Assembly (NCBI RefSeq): GCF_029277985.1
Contig: NZ_CP119546.1
Location: 4,332,946 to 4,396,945, forward strand
Source: Providencia stuartii
Lineage (GTDB): Bacteria > Pseudomonadota > Gammaproteobacteria > Enterobacterales > Enterobacteriaceae
Reading direction: 5' to 3'
Length of the DNA stretch: 64,000 bases
The translations under genes were made by a program, and so were the position numbers. Of the stretch, positions 1 through 10,278 are shown one piece after another. The first letter of the stretch is position 1. Each line of letters opens with the position of its first letter. The notes under the pieces are model-generated. The model ran no database searches, was not told where the DNA came from, and was given only the letters and a program-made list of their open reading frames with translations.

Positions 1-1
1 T

Positions 2-349
<348 letters not shown>

Positions 350-350
350 A

Positions 351-1160
351 TTATTTTTGGCATTGAGGGCAATAAAAAGTACTGCGTTGACCTTGTTTGA
401 TACTCATAATCGGCGTCCCGCACATCAAACAAGGTTCCCCTTTTTTACCATAAACAAATAATTCTTGGGCAAAGTAACCAGGCTTACCATCAGACTGTAA
501 AAAGTCTTTCAACGTTGTTCCACCTTGTTCAATGGAACGCCGCAATACTTTCTTAATTTGTGTAACCAAACCCTCTGATTGCTCAAGCGTTAATGTATTC
601 GTGATTTTTTCTGGCGAAATACCTGCCGCAAATAGCGCTTCATTCGCATAAATATTCCCCACCCCGACGACCACCTTGTTATCCATCAGCCAAGGCTTGA
701 TAGCAATTTTTCGTTTTGCTGCCTGCTCAAATAAATATTGAGCATTAAACTCATCCGAAAGAGGTTCAGGCCCTAAATGTGCCAAGACAGAGCTCGTCGC
801 AAGGTCGTCACACCATAACCAAGCCCCGAAGCGTCTCGGGTCGGTATAACGCAAAACCTTGCCATCCTTTAATACTAAATCAATATGGTCATGCTTTTCT
901 TCAGGCAACTCTTCTAACAAAATGCGTAAGCTGCCCGACATACCGAGATGAATGATTATCCAACCTTGTTGTAGTTCAATTAATAGATATTTCGCACGCC
1001 TTTGAACACTTAAAATAACCTCATCAGATAAACTTTTGATCTGTTCTGAAACAGGCCAACGTAAACGGCCATTACGCACTACGGCATATTGGATAATATT
1101 ACCGACGAGATGAGGCTCTATGCCTCTGCGGCTGGTTTCAACCTCGGGTAGCTCTGGCAT
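351..1160 (-). CDS. mutM: Formamidopyrimidine-DNA glycosylase
   Basis: MutM (Fpg) is a bifunctional glycosylase/AP lyase that removes 8-oxoguanine and formamidopyrimidines. The start is placed at the ATG ending at 1160 because Fpg needs its N-terminal Pro-Glu (MPELPEVET) for catalysis. The frame stays open for 14 more codons upstream but that stretch is not Fpg-like. The product is 269 residues, the usual length. The C-terminal zinc finger is complete, with a CLMC pair and a CPQC pair near the end. It is convergent with coaD and divergent from the ligase-like gene at 1365. Confidence 0.97.
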   Translation of the reverse strand: MPELPEVETSRRGIEPHLVGNIIQYAVVRNGRLRWPVSEQIKSLSDEVILSVQRRAKYLLIELQQGWIIIHLGMSGSLRILLEELPEEKHDHIDLVLKDGKVLRYTDPRRFGAWLWCDDLATSSVLAHLGPEPLSDEFNAQYLFEQAAKRKIAIKPWLMDNKVVVGVGNIYANEALFAAGISPEKITNTLTLEQSEGLVTQIKKVLRRSIEQGGTTLKDFLQSDGKPGYFAQELFVYGKKGEPCLMCGTPIMSIKQGQRSTFYCPQCQK

Positions 1161-1364
1161 GAATAGATCCTTAAACAGCGATATGATTAATATAAAAATC
1201 AAAATACCTTAAACGAACTGACCATGTTAACCCACTGATCAACTGGACATTCAAGTATATGATAAATACAATTCGCCTATTAGCAATCAAAGATCCGTTA
1301 TCTAACACAATATCGTCACTTTTGATCACCGACAAAAATCTGACAGCAATCGATAGGCAAACTT

Positions 1365-2603
1365 GTGAATATAAAAAACTATATTATTAGTCAATTTCCT
1401 TTTTTATTAGTTTCCCTTGTCATATTGGGTATGTTTACAAATGATACTCAAGGCGTGTTAAATATTTCTGCTGTCTTACTCTTTCTCTATACTGTCTATA
1501 CCATTATTAAAAATAAAATAAATATCAAAGATGACCTTATTCAGTTAGTTAGAGGACGAAAAGTATTCTTTTTATTTAGCTTATGGTGTATTTTATGCGC
1601 GATATTTTTTACTTACTCTCAATTTACACTAGAAGCGCTGAAAGAATTTTTCAATGACTGGCGCTATGTCATTATCATTACGTTATTTTTAATCGCATTC
1701 AGAAATAACGAATCAAAATCAATAAAAACAATAAGTTATGCCTTGATTGCTACTTTGGCATTTACTCTTTTTATATCTCCAATATTAAAACAATTTAAAG
1801 ATAGTGACTTACCTCTATTTTTACAGCTTAGGTATGGTTTTGCTCACTATACAACATTGCTTTTTCCATTTACCTTCGCTGCCTTATTTATTTTTAAAAA
1901 TAATCTATTAAAAGTAGCAATGTTTATTTTATCCATTTTTGCATTTTGTTTTTTACTTTATACTGGTAGTCGTGGAGGCGTACTTGCTGTAGTTATTGAA
2001 ACATTAATTATTTTATTTTTGTTTTCTCAAAGTATTAAAAAATTTACTTTATACATTGTTATTTTTGCCATTGCCTCTTTAAGTGTTACAACCATCGCTT
2101 ATACCACCATTCCTCAAGTAAAAAATAAGATAAACCAAACTCTAGACGCAAAAAACATTTCATCAGGTAGAGACAAAATTGTGATGACACGTTTCCCTAT
2201 TTTTATGAATCAAACTAAAAATATTCTATTTGGTGTTGGGTATGGTTCTGTCTCTTACAACCAGTATCTGAATGATAATAATGCAGAAAGATTTCGTGGT
2301 GGCGGAAAATTTTCACAACGCAAAAATGAATATGTACATAATAATGATGACCCATTTTTCTTAAACATCTTATATAATGTAGGTTTAGGTGGGTTGCTGT
2401 TATTTATTATTGCTTATGTTATTAACTTAAAAGATTTAATGAGAAATATAAAATCGCAAAAAAATATTTTAAATGTGGGTATCTTTGCCTCCTCTATTGG
2501 CTATTTTTTAATCTACTGCCTCTTTGAATTTATATTTTTAGATATTTTCTTCCTATACAATATTTTCGTTGCTATCTTAATTAACCAAAAGCGCATCCAT
2601 TAG
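1365..2603 (+). CDS. O-antigen ligase-like membrane protein (first copy)
   Basis: This 412-residue polytopic inner-membrane protein of the WaaL/Wzy O-antigen ligase family is expected to work on the periplasmic face, transferring undecaprenol-linked polysaccharide to LPS core or polymerising it. About ten hydrophobic segments are visible. The family SRGG arginine motif lies near residue 200, and a large loop near residues 285-335 contains a VHNNDD histidine, as in WaaL-type enzymes. The start is a GTG preceded by AGG eight bases upstream. The gene is very AT-rich and is the only locus member on the plus strand. It converges on a GT8 gene across a hairpin at 2610-2632. A second ligase-like gene lies at 6067-7305, so one of the two may be a polymerase or may use another substrate. 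Confidence 0.8.
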   Translation: MNIKNYIISQFPFLLVSLVILGMFTNDTQGVLNISAVLLFLYTVYTIIKNKINIKDDLIQLVRGRKVFFLFSLWCILCAIFFTYSQFTLEALKEFFNDWRYVIIITLFLIAFRNNESKSIKTISYALIATLAFTLFISPILKQFKDSDLPLFLQLRYGFAHYTTLLFPFTFAALFIFKNNLLKVAMFILSIFAFCFLLYTGSRGGVLAVVIETLIILFLFSQSIKKFTLYIVIFAIASLSVTTIAYTTIPQVKNKINQTLDAKNISSGRDKIVMTRFPIFMNQTKNILFGVGYGSVSYNQYLNDNNAERFRGGGKFSQRKNEYVHNNDDPFFLNILYNVGLGGLLLFIIAYVINLKDLMRNIKSQKNILNVGIFASSIGYFLIYCLFEFIFLDIFFLYNIFVAILINQKRIH

Positions 2604-2609
2604 TCATAT

Positions 2610-2632
2610 TCATGCTGACAATGTCAGCATGA
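2610..2632. terminator. Hairpin between convergent genes
   Basis: The near-perfect inverted repeat TCATGCTGACA-A-TGTCAGCATGA sits between the stop codons of the ligase-like gene (plus) and the GT8 gene (minus). It could end transcription from both sides, although neither side has a strong T tract. Confidence 0.5.
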
Positions 2633-2634
2633 TA

Positions 2635-3615
2635 TCAATGAAATATTTTCTTGTTTATATATTCAACTGTTGCTAATAAAAATTGAAAAAACTTTCTATT
2701 TTTTCTTAGATGTGATTTTTTGCGAGATAATTGCTTGTAATTTTCGGCTTTGAGTAAGGGAATATTCTTCCAAGGCGAATTCTGTCGTGCAATATCAAAA
2801 AACTGATACTCTTTATAGAAAATAGCCCATTCATGAAATGGCTTAGTTAAACCAACAAAGTGAATAAAAACAACATCATTTGGTATATTATTAGTGCTTC
2901 TTTTGCTAGTAATATACCAATCTAAAGAAAACATAAAGTTGAAATTTTCACTTATATTAACCAGTTTATCATTTAATAAAATATTCAATGCATCCTGATC
3001 TGGATGAGTAAAATTATTATTTTTTACTAATTCAATAACTCTGTTGGGTATGTCTGCTTTCACCATTTCCTGAATCGACATATATAAAAACCCAGAGTTA
3101 AAGTATTTGCTCATATCCATAGGCAACTGTTTCTTTTCACTGCAAAATTTATCTTTTACAGCATAAAGGTAAACATGCTCATTAAATTCTAATGTTTTTA
3201 GATATTCGAGATTGCCTTTACAAATAATATCCGCATCTAAATACAATAATTTATCGATTGATTGAGACAGATAATCAATAATCAATAATCTAAAGTAGAT
3301 GGCGTGGCTCCAAGCAGGTGATGGCAATGGTAAGCGTCTAAATTCTTGGATGTCGATCAGATAAACCGTGATTTTATGGTAACTATTTGCAATTAACTGC
3401 TGAAAAAGATTCTCGTCAACTAAGCTATCAACTAAAATATGGAAATGAAAATGCGTCTCTTTATTGTTAAGGAGTATCGAAGAGATTGATGTACCAACAC
3501 CGTAGAGGAACTTTTCATCAACCCCATAAGCAATATGAAAATACGCTTTATCACCATCACTAGCTTTGCTACCACTTATTTCAACTAGAGATTTGATCAT
3601 TTCATGGCTTAACAT
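2635..3615 (-). CDS. GT8 family LPS core glycosyltransferase (WaaJ/WaaO-like)
   Basis: A 326-residue family 8 glycosyltransferase, expected to add a glucose or galactose to the LPS outer core at the cytoplasmic face of the inner membrane. The metal- and nucleotide-sugar-binding DxD motif is in LYLDADIICKG around residue 127. The FNSGF motif and the late HFVGLTKPFHEW box, typical of WaaI/O/J enzymes, are present. The basic C-terminal tail matches the RfaJ C-terminal extension thought to contact membrane. It is the last gene of the minus-strand locus and is separated from the GT4 gene by about 295 AT-rich bases in which no gene was seen. Donor and linkage cannot be read from sequence. Confidence 0.85.
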   Translation of the reverse strand: MLSHEMIKSLVEISGSKASDGDKAYFHIAYGVDEKFLYGVGTSISSILLNNKETHFHFHILVDSLVDENLFQQLIANSYHKITVYLIDIQEFRRLPLPSPAWSHAIYFRLLIIDYLSQSIDKLLYLDADIICKGNLEYLKTLEFNEHVYLYAVKDKFCSEKKQLPMDMSKYFNSGFLYMSIQEMVKADIPNRVIELVKNNNFTHPDQDALNILLNDKLVNISENFNFMFSLDWYITSKRSTNNIPNDVVFIHFVGLTKPFHEWAIFYKEYQFFDIARQNSPWKNIPLLKAENYKQLSRKKSHLRKNRKFFQFLLATVEYINKKIFH

Positions 3616-3910
3616 TTTGTTGACCTTACTGAATATTATTATTCGATACTTAGTTTATGATAAAGAAACAGTTTTTATCTTTAGCTCCAATATAATCACT
3701 TTAGAACATATAAAAACTCTATCATAGCCTAATATCTATTCATAATAATCTGAAAAATATGCTAAAAATATCAATAACTGTAACTAATTGAATATGTTAC
3801 TAAATTCAACATTCTGTTGGAAACCATCTTAACTCAATATAAATATAGAGTAAGCAAGATTTGCGCCAATACAATATATTAATAACGTATGCTCAGAACT
3901 TATGCAAAAA

Positions 3911-5053
3911 TTATTTATACCACTTATCAATAACACTTCTCAATTCGTTTTTCACAATTTCCCATGTAAAATTGTCATAGGCATACTGCTTTGCAGCATC
4001 GGCTATTTGACTTCTATTATCATGATTTAAAGCATTATTAATATCATCCGCCATGCTAGCGGCTGATAATGGTTCACGAAATATAAAACCCGTTTCATTG
4101 TGCTTAATAAATTCAATCATTGCCCCTCTTTGGCTCGCAATGACTGAACATCCAGATGCCATAGCTTCAAGTGCAACCATACAAAATGATTCATCTGCAA
4201 TAGATGGAACCGCAACAAGATCAGCAATAGAGTAATAGTGCCTCATTTTTTCAGGGTGTATTCCTCCTAGAAGGATACATTGTTCACCTAACTGATGAGC
4301 ATAATTTTTTACTTCATCTTGAAATTCTGCATGTTCTCCCTTTGATGCAGCATTAATATCTCCAACAATCACTAACTTATAGTTAGCTCTATCTTTAAAT
4401 AAAATGCTGCAAGCTTTCATTAACTCAAGCACCCCCTTATCCCGAGTAATTCTGCCAGCGAAAAGAATAACATTATCATTTTTATTCAAACCAATATCTT
4501 CTCGTTTAATGTCTGATGGTAAAGAATAAATATCACCATCAAAGCCATTTCGGACTACTTCAATGGAAGCTTCGGGTAAACGTTCTCGAAACCAATTATG
4601 AGTGAAATGACTCGGAACAATGATTTTAATATTAGCAGGTACATTTTGTGGTTCAAAACAGTTATGCATGTGGAGTATAACGTTTTTATGCCCTTCTTTT
4701 TTAATTATTTTTTTAAATAACTTAATATTGTTATGAACAATAATGATACTTTCATCACTATTAGTCGCAAACTTGCGTTTTATTTTTACAATACGATCTG
4801 CATATGAATAAGGGTCTAGCCTAGTCCATTTTTTAAAAAGCCTAGTATAGATTTTGCCAAATTTTATTCTTTCAATTGAACATTTCTCGTTGACTTCTGA
4901 ATAATGAGAATATCCCTCATTTTGAATACATACGATACGATTTTCTATTTCTAACTTTTTTGCAACATGATATATCCACGACTCAACTGCCGCCGCACTT
5001 TTCGGTGGAATAGAGTAAATAGGAGTTACTGTGAAAACTATTTTATTAATCAT
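3911..5053 (-). CDS. GT4 family glycosyltransferase (WaaK-like)
   Basis: This 380-residue GT-B fold glycosyltransferase has a group 1/GT4 C-terminal domain. The sugar-nucleotide region is clear: ILFAGRITRDKG near residue 195 and an E-x7-E element (DESFCMVALEAMASG) near residue 290. The N-terminal half is a typical acceptor domain with an IPPKSAAAVE segment like that of WaaK/RfaK enzymes. It most likely adds a hexose or HexNAc to the outer core. Only one base separates it from the upstream GT8 gene, so the two are co-transcribed. The exact sugar is unknown. Confidence 0.85.
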   Translation of the reverse strand: MINKIVFTVTPIYSIPPKSAAAVESWIYHVAKKLEIENRIVCIQNEGYSHYSEVNEKCSIERIKFGKIYTRLFKKWTRLDPYSYADRIVKIKRKFATNSDESIIIVHNNIKLFKKIIKKEGHKNVILHMHNCFEPQNVPANIKIIVPSHFTHNWFRERLPEASIEVVRNGFDGDIYSLPSDIKREDIGLNKNDNVILFAGRITRDKGVLELMKACSILFKDRANYKLVIVGDINAASKGEHAEFQDEVKNYAHQLGEQCILLGGIHPEKMRHYYSIADLVAVPSIADESFCMVALEAMASGCSVIASQRGAMIEFIKHNETGFIFREPLSAASMADDINNALNHDNRSQIADAAKQYAYDNFTWEIVKNELRSVIDKWYK

Positions 5054-5054
5054 A

Positions 5055-6074
5055 TTAGTATCTTTTGCTCCTAAACATTTTCATAAATAAATATTGGCTC
5101 CCTGATAAAAAACCCTTAATAAACCTTCCTTGTTTTAATAAGTGTTTATACTCTTTTTTTCTTTCAACAAATTTAGTTGCAGGTTTTAAGTCATTCGTTG
5201 TCCAAGGCGATTGCATCAAAGCCTTATAAAAAGGTTGGGAAGCGGGATAATTTGCCCATGTGTGCCAAGGTTTACTCACACCTGTGTAATGAATTAGGAC
5301 TGTTTCAGGTGTAATAACCTGTTGATATTTCTGGTGAGTTGAGTCATATAATTCATTTTTTAGTGTATAAACAGTATTAAATCTTTGGCTAAGTAGTTCT
5401 AAGTCATCTCTTAAAATAAGGTTTAACACATCTTGATCAGGATATTTATATCGTTGCTTAGCATTTTCTGCTGATAACAACTCAAAACATTGTTGGGTAA
5501 TCTGCTTTTCATGCCATTTTTTTAAGTTGACAAACATGACACCAGAATTGAAGTAAGTCTTTGCTAGTGAAGGCGCATGAAGCCTTGTTTCACTTTTCGT
5601 TCTTACACCGATATCATCAGCAACGACACCACAGACTTTGTCTTTGATTAAATTAGTCGTTAAATCTAAGATACCATTACACATAACATCCGCGTCTAAA
5701 TAGAGAGCAAAATCATAATCACTCGACAGATAATCCAAGGCAACTAACCGAAAGTACATCGCTGATGACCAAACATCAGAAGCGGGAAGTATTTTCAGTA
5801 ATTTGTTATCTAATTCATAAACATGAAATTCCACTTGAAACTGACTTGCAATAACTTTAAGTTTCTCTAGAAAATCAGAGCTAACTTTATCTAGAAAATA
5901 ATGGAATCTAAAAAATGTGGTTGGATTATTTATGAGTAAAGACATCGCTGAAACCCCGGCTCCAAACTGATAGTTTTCATCAGAACCATAAATAACATCT
6001 AAGCATGATAACAAGGTATTATCAGCTTTACTCACTTCGCCGAGCACATATTTATTTGTTATAAGATTATTCAT
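5055..6074 (-). CDS. GT8 family LPS core glycosyltransferase (WaaJ-like)
   Basis: A 339-residue retaining GT8 enzyme with DxD in LYLDADVMCNG near residue 131, YFNSGVMF near residue 175, PDQDVLN near residue 218 and HYTGVSKPWHTW near residue 267. These are the ordered motifs of WaaI/WaaO/WaaJ core glycosyltransferases. A short basic C-terminal region follows, as in RfaJ proteins. Its start overlaps the end of the ligase gene at 6067 by eight bases, implying translational coupling in the minus-strand core operon. It is clearly related to the two other GT8 enzymes of the locus but is not a recent copy of either. Confidence 0.87.
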   Translation of the reverse strand: MNNLITNKYVLGEVSKADNTLLSCLDVIYGSDENYQFGAGVSAMSLLINNPTTFFRFHYFLDKVSSDFLEKLKVIASQFQVEFHVYELDNKLLKILPASDVWSSAMYFRLVALDYLSSDYDFALYLDADVMCNGILDLTTNLIKDKVCGVVADDIGVRTKSETRLHAPSLAKTYFNSGVMFVNLKKWHEKQITQQCFELLSAENAKQRYKYPDQDVLNLILRDDLELLSQRFNTVYTLKNELYDSTHQKYQQVITPETVLIHYTGVSKPWHTWANYPASQPFYKALMQSPWTTNDLKPATKFVERKKEYKHLLKQGRFIKGFLSGSQYLFMKMFRSKRY

Positions 6075-7305
6075 AGCGCTTTCTCTTATTCTTTGTTGAA
6101 CTGTGCCCCATCATAGCAATTAAAAAACCTAAAAGAACACCTAATGGTTTTAGATCCACTTGCTCAAACATCCCTCGAACCAAATAAAAGCTAATGAGGC
6201 TCATTAATAACGCTATAAATGCAAAATAGCTTTTTGATTCGTTGACTGTACTTTTGATTTCCTTGAATAAGGAAAAACACATCGACAAAAAAACCGCACT
6301 AAAAGCAATCAGCCCTGAGATACCTACACCAAACCAAATATATAGCCAGATATTATGAGGCCCCAATGACTTCTTAAATACCCAATCCGGTTTTTCTAGT
6401 ACAACACTATTATATTTATCAATGTATGTTTTATCACCAAATCCATATCCAATAATTGGATTCTCTAAAATTAACTCAAGTGCTGTTCCCTGTGTACCAT
6501 TTTTATATCGATAAGTACTATCAGTTTGTTCAAGCTTATAAAATAGAGTTTTAGTCATATCTGGGTAGATTGATTTTAATGAGGTCAATGAAATTAACGA
6601 GATACATAGTATCGAACCAATCAATTTCCATGGACGTTTAAAACATAAAAATAATAAACCTGCCATAGCCACAGCAACCCACCCACCTCGGGAAAGAGTT
6701 CCTAACAAAACAAATAAAAATACAACACTTAGTATATAAAAATAAATCAGCTTAGATTTAGGCAATAGGTACCAAAGGATCGGAATTATAGGAAAGTAAA
6801 AAACCAAGGCATCTGAAACATTCCTAAAGTTGTAGGTTGTAAATGGTAAAATACCATTCTGATAAGCCTCATAGTACCGATATAGTTCAATAAGTAAAAC
6901 AAACACTAATGATGCAGAAAAACTAGTCAATAGTAAATTTGAAATCGTTTTTATATTTTCTTTGTAGAGAAGAATCGGTAATAAAAGAGATAGGCTAAGT
7001 ACCCCATAATTCAAGAAGTTATTATTAATCGCTCTCATTGATACATCAGGCATGCTTGAGTAACTTATTGAAATATAAAAAACCAATGAAAACAACACGA
7101 CTAAGTATAAAAGTTTATTATTTAATCTTTTTAGCACCCTTCTTGTATCTAATGATAAATATACCAAAGATGTAGCTATCATTAGATAGAATAGTACATG
7201 TTTATACCTAGTAACATTGTCCACAAAAAAAAGCACAACAAACATAAAGATTAAAGCTTTATTATACTTCGAAAGAGTATTCTGATTTCTTTCTAAAAAA
7301 GGCAT
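6067..7305 (-). CDS. waaL: O-antigen ligase (second copy, in the core operon)
   Basis: A 412-residue integral membrane protein of the WaaL family that would join O-antigen from undecaprenyl diphosphate to the lipid A core on the periplasmic side. It has about ten to twelve hydrophobic segments and the SRGG motif in LLGTLSRGGW near residue 208. The long periplasmic loop has GYGFGD near residue 290 and a GPHN histidine near residue 318, in the position expected for the catalytic histidine of WaaL. It sits inside the GT operon, overlapping the GT8 gene downstream and 14 bases after the one upstream, so it is the better candidate for the housekeeping ligase. The other ligase-like gene is at 1365. 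Confidence 0.85.
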   Translation of the reverse strand: MPFLERNQNTLSKYNKALIFMFVVLFFVDNVTRYKHVLFYLMIATSLVYLSLDTRRVLKRLNNKLLYLVVLFSLVFYISISYSSMPDVSMRAINNNFLNYGVLSLSLLLPILLYKENIKTISNLLLTSFSASLVFVLLIELYRYYEAYQNGILPFTTYNFRNVSDALVFYFPIIPILWYLLPKSKLIYFYILSVVFLFVLLGTLSRGGWVAVAMAGLLFLCFKRPWKLIGSILCISLISLTSLKSIYPDMTKTLFYKLEQTDSTYRYKNGTQGTALELILENPIIGYGFGDKTYIDKYNSVVLEKPDWVFKKSLGPHNIWLYIWFGVGISGLIAFSAVFLSMCFSLFKEIKSTVNESKSYFAFIALLMSLISFYLVRGMFEQVDLKPLGVLLGFLIAMMGHSSTKNKRKRYE

Positions 7306-7319
7306 AATTTACCTAATAA

Positions 7320-8333
7320 TTAATTACTTAATTTAGCCCAAAAGTATTGAATGCTATTTTTGATTCCAGAAAATAATTTACCCTGGTTAAACATATGCTT
7401 AGCACTATAACGCAAATGGTTGCTACTTTTTGCTTTTAGCAGTGGAATATCCTTCCATGGCGAAGATTTTTTGGCCTCAATAAATGGCTGTGCAGTCGCA
7501 TAGTTCGCCCACTCATGCCATGGTTTAGTCGGACCAATATAATGAATTAATATCGTATTATCTGTTATTGGGTTCTCTTTTTTATCTTTTTGCAGCTCAT
7601 AGTTTAGGCTATATTGTGTATTATACTTTCCATCAAGATAAATAACTTTGCCTGTTAGTAATATATTAAGAATATCCTGATCTAAATAGGATATTTTTGC
7701 TTTTATCTCTTCTTGAGATAATAATTCCATCGCTTTAGCCGAAATATCTAGTCGAGACCAGTTTATCAGATTGATTAGTAAAAACCCTGCGTTAAAATAC
7801 CCAGTGGAAATATTAGGGACCCCTAAAGCATCAGCTCTTTTCTGCCACCAAACAGCATCTCTTTCAGGTACAACAGCAGCAACTTGATCATCGCTAAACT
7901 TAATATCTAACAATTCATTTAATGAACCCTGACATATAATATCTGCATCCATGTAAATCATACGTTCTAATTGATTTGAAAAATAATCTGCGATAATAAA
8001 TCGAAAATAGGTTGCATATGACCAATTTTTAGTACTTGGTAATGACTTTAGTTGCTCACAGTCAACTAGGTAAATGATAATACTAGTATTATACTGGCTT
8101 GCGAGTTGTTTAAATAAACCTTTCCATTCATCGTCAAAATAATCAGTAAAAATATGGAAGACAAAATGCATATCCGAATTATTTTTTAATATCGATGCAA
8201 TAGAGATCCCACATCCATACAAGAAGTTACGGTCTATACCATAAGAGATATGTAAGCGAGTACTAGAGTGTTCCTCACCAGAAGAAGATAGATTTATCTG
8301 TTTAGTTACTGCATTTTGTTTATCAAAAAACAT
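7320..8333 (-). CDS. GT8 family LPS core glycosyltransferase (WaaI/WaaO-like)
   Basis: A 337-residue GT8 glycosyltransferase with DxD in MIYMDADIICQG near residue 131, GYFNAGFLLINL near residue 177, YLDQDILN near residue 212 and HYIGPTKPWHEW near residue 262. As the first hexosyltransferase after waaG and waaP in the minus-strand operon, it probably adds the second outer-core hexose (a WaaI or WaaO role). That assignment rests on order and family, not on a specificity motif. It begins 29 bases after the waaP stop and ends 14 bases before the ligase start. Confidence 0.86.
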   Translation of the reverse strand: MFFDKQNAVTKQINLSSSGEEHSSTRLHISYGIDRNFLYGCGISIASILKNNSDMHFVFHIFTDYFDDEWKGLFKQLASQYNTSIIIYLVDCEQLKSLPSTKNWSYATYFRFIIADYFSNQLERMIYMDADIICQGSLNELLDIKFSDDQVAAVVPERDAVWWQKRADALGVPNISTGYFNAGFLLINLINWSRLDISAKAMELLSQEEIKAKISYLDQDILNILLTGKVIYLDGKYNTQYSLNYELQKDKKENPITDNTILIHYIGPTKPWHEWANYATAQPFIEAKKSSPWKDIPLLKAKSSNHLRYSAKHMFNQGKLFSGIKNSIQYFWAKLSN

Positions 8334-8362
8334 ATTCTTTTTACTCTCTTTTTAGGAGAATG

Positions 8363-9160
8363 TTACAATGACTTTCTAATTGTACGCTCTTGGATTTTTT
8401 TTGCTTTGCTTCCCGCTTTGAGTATCAAAGCCTGTTCTTCTTTTAAAATATCTCGTAAAGGCAAATCAAAGTAAACCTTCATAAAACGGAAAATATCTCT
8501 GCTTGTTAGGCCGATATTTAATGAAGAAAAGTATAACCCAATAAGGTCTTTATCACGCCAACGCATTGGAACCTTTTTTCTGAGTTGTGCTCGATGTAAA
8601 TCTATCACCGAGATTTTCAAGTCCTGCTCTTCACCTGAAAAAGGCAAGTGTAGTAAAAAATGGCAAATATAACAGTCGCGGTGATTTATACCAACGGCGT
8701 GCATTTTACGTACCATTTGAGCAACACGGCGAATAATCAATTGTTTGACTGTAAAATCAGGCGCTAGGCTTGACCAATTGGCACAGTAATCTTCCAAACT
8801 GATCGTTGGCGTTAAATCTTTCGTAATAATAAAGGAATGTCGACGTAGCGGGTTCATCCCCTTTTGCCCAAATGCACGACCATCCATCGTATCCACACCC
8901 GCTTTTGTTAGCCGATGTATCGCGTTCCATTCCCTATCAGCACCCAATACTGGTAACCTTAATGAAAACAGGTTTTTTAACACCTCTTTTAAACTTGTAC
9001 CATAATGGATTTTGATAAAATAGCTCTCTCCACCAAGCTCAAAGCGCAATGTTTTGCGGCTTTCTAGCTGACGAAACACCTCACCTTCTAACTGCTCAGT
9101 TTCCACAAAAGGATCTTTATTTTTCCATAGCTCACTAAAAGGTGTTTTAAGTTCAATCAT
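8363..9160 (-). CDS. waaP: LPS core heptose(I) kinase
   Basis: WaaP (RfaP) phosphorylates heptose I of the inner core, which stabilises the outer membrane through divalent cations. The protein is 265 residues, the usual size. It has a kinase-like fold: a lysine in YFIKIHYG near residue 50, the catalytic loop HRDCYICHF near residue 162 and the metal-binding aspartate in SVIDLHRAQ near residue 188. It overlaps waaG by eight bases. The order waaQ-waaG-waaP matches the E. coli core operon. Confidence 0.95.
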   Translation of the reverse strand: MIELKTPFSELWKNKDPFVETEQLEGEVFRQLESRKTLRFELGGESYFIKIHYGTSLKEVLKNLFSLRLPVLGADREWNAIHRLTKAGVDTMDGRAFGQKGMNPLRRHSFIITKDLTPTISLEDYCANWSSLAPDFTVKQLIIRRVAQMVRKMHAVGINHRDCYICHFLLHLPFSGEEQDLKISVIDLHRAQLRKKVPMRWRDKDLIGLYFSSLNIGLTSRDIFRFMKVYFDLPLRDILKEEQALILKAGSKAKKIQERTIRKSL

Positions 9161-10277
9161 CTAGATGTCCTAAAATAATATCAGCCGCTTTTTCAGGTAA
9201 ACTATATAAGTCCTCTGTATCCGCAAAATGCCGCGCCTTTTCTGCCCAATTTTTTAATTGTTGTTTATTTTGCAGACTTTCTGAAAGCGCGGAATCTAAC
9301 GTTTTTTGCTCAAATGGTTCACGGATCACCATGCCGCATTGAGCATCAGCAATAAATGAGGCATAACCACAAACTTCCGTAACAATAATAGGTAAACCTG
9401 CTGTTATAGCCTCCAGTAACACAATACCCGCGGCTTCTTGGTATGCTGGATGCATTAAAATATCTGCCGCTGCCATTAGCTCAGCAACGTCATTACGCCC
9501 ACTAAAAAAGGAGACTTGTTGACCTATGCCCAGTGTATTGGCTAGACGCTGATATTTTTCAGGTTTATCCTGCCCAACAACCATTAATCGCGTATTTTTC
9601 TTAATCTCTTCAGGCAATGCAGCCATTGCTCTTAAGGTTCTATCGACTCCTTTACGCTTAAAGTCGGAACCAACCTGCAATAACAAATACGCTGACGGAG
9701 GTATCTGATTTTTTTCTCGATAAATTTGCCGTGCATTGGGGATCTGCTTATCGTATTTTCTATCTTGCGCAATACCCGGCGGTAGCATATAAAAACGCGA
9801 TGCTTCTGTAGCATAATGTTTTTTAAAATGTGCAATTTGATGAGGAGTCAGCATTAATAATTTGGTAGGTTTTCCTACTTGAAATACGGCCTTTTCAAAC
9901 GTTGCATAATGCTTATAACGGGGAGTTAGCCTATAAAAAAAACCTTTTTCATTAGCGACTTTTTCTGCATAACAAACGTCCGCCGCATAATATACATCTA
10001 GGCCAGGCATTTTATTGAAACCAATAATACGGTCTACTGGATATTGTTTGATATGAGCGTGCACCCACTCACAATATTGTGCATTACGTCCATGATTGGT
10101 TTTCGATGTGACTGGTACAATCATAATTTCAAAACCAGCAGGTTTCTCACCATGCCAAGATTGAGTATAAACGCGGATATGATGCCCTCTTGCCTGACAC
10201 GCTAACGCAATACGTAAGAAATCACGTTGTAAACCACCAAACGGAAAATACTTGTACAGACAAAATGCCAAAATCAT
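9153..10277 (-). CDS. waaG: LPS core glucosyltransferase I
   Basis: WaaG adds the first outer-core glucose from UDP-glucose to heptose II. This 374-residue GT4/GT-B protein starts with [15 protein letters not shown], the glycine-rich acceptor-domain start characteristic of WaaG. The C-terminal donor site includes [11 protein letters not shown] near residue 208 and an E-x7-E element in [12 protein letters not shown] near residue 287. It lies one base after the waaQ stop and overlaps waaP, so the three genes form a tightly coupled operon head. Confidence 0.96.
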   Translation of the reverse strand: MILAFCLYKYFPFGGLQRDFLRIALACQARGHHIRVYTQSWHGEKPAGFEIMIVPVTSKTNHGRNAQYCEWVHAHIKQYPVDRIIGFNKMPGLDVYYAADVCYAEKVANEKGFFYRLTPRYKHYATFEKAVFQVGKPTKLLMLTPHQIAHFKKHYATEASRFYMLPPGIAQDRKYDKQIPNARQIYREKNQIPPSAYLLLQVGSDFKRKGVDRTLRAMAALPEEIKKNTRLMVVGQDKPEKYQRLANTLGIGQQVSFFSGRNDVAELMAAADILMHPAYQEAAGIVLLEAITAGLPIIVTEVCGYASFIADAQCGMVIREPFEQKTLDSALSESLQNKQQLKNWAEKARHFADTEDLYSLPEKAADIILGHLDD

Positions 10278-10278
10278 A

